Positions 23,954 to 24,011 of a stretch of 24,011 nt of DNA are shown one piece after another (position 1 is the first letter of the stretch; the number at the start of each line of letters is the position of its first letter). Origin of the DNA: Verrucomicrobiaceae bacterium UBA2429 (GTDB lineage: Bacteria > Verrucomicrobiota > Verrucomicrobiia > Verrucomicrobiales > Verrucomicrobiaceae); assembly GCA_002343505.1 (NCBI GenBank), contig DDQZ01000041.1:1-24011 (forward strand), given 5' to 3'. The notes beneath the pieces are model-generated. The model was not told the DNA's origin. It did no database searches and was given only the letters and a program-made list of their open reading frames with translations. Made by a program: the position numbers and the translations under genes.

Positions 23954-24011
23954 GTGGGTTAACCGATATGGCTGTTGGGAACCTTCAAAAAAGTCGGGGC
24001 GGGCCGGGGGG

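Overview
The window is a piece of a high-GC bacterial chromosome, most likely from the phylum Verrucomicrobiota. That placement is inferred from the 16S rRNA tail together with a gene mix common in that phylum: a YHYH protein, a DUF1080-like secreted protein, an animal-type haem peroxidase, STN-like repeats and GatCA. I could not run a phylogeny. Most genes lack a strong Shine-Dalgarno sequence, so several starts rest on signal peptides, gene overlaps or a promoter.

Layout. (1) 1-500: the 3' end of 16S rRNA, a spacer, tRNA-Ile(GAT), an initiator tRNA-Met(CAT) and a strong hairpin. Protein genes follow at once, so no 23S/5S rRNA is attached. (2) 524-5162: exported or signalling genes: an isoaspartyl peptidase, a YHYH protein, a haem peroxidase and a cyclic-nucleotide-binding-domain protein. 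(3) 5281-8805: housekeeping genes: comF-like phosphoribosyltransferase, accD, and gatC-gatA on the minus strand without gatB. (4) 8868-10704: a secreted DUF1080-like protein divergent from a Gfo/Idh/MocA-like protein that lacks the usual catalytic residues. (5) 10716-13230: a minus-strand operon for an ABC ATPase, its permease and a helical-repeat protein, with both junctions overlapping as TGATG. (6) 13231-15767: an accessory patch with two small membrane proteins, a broken 3' fragment of a gene whose intact paralogue lies next door, that paralogue with a good promoter and palindrome, and five 41-bp tandem repeats. (7) 15768-19370: a minus-strand run of mnmG, a VapBC-like toxin-antitoxin pair and an exported STN-like protein. 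(8) 19532-23874: pdhA, a GNAT/CelD-like acetyltransferase, a lipoprotein and hflX.

The most notable signals are around mnmG. Two 16-bp palindromes closely resemble the ParB-binding site parS, one inside mnmG and one just upstream of it. A heptamer-based inverted-repeat element is inserted in frame into mnmG just before the catalytic-cysteine region. Other points of interest are the unlinked 16S operon carrying an initiator tRNA, the decayed paralogue, and the 41-bp repeat array. I did not find a clearly new multi-gene defence or biosynthetic system here.
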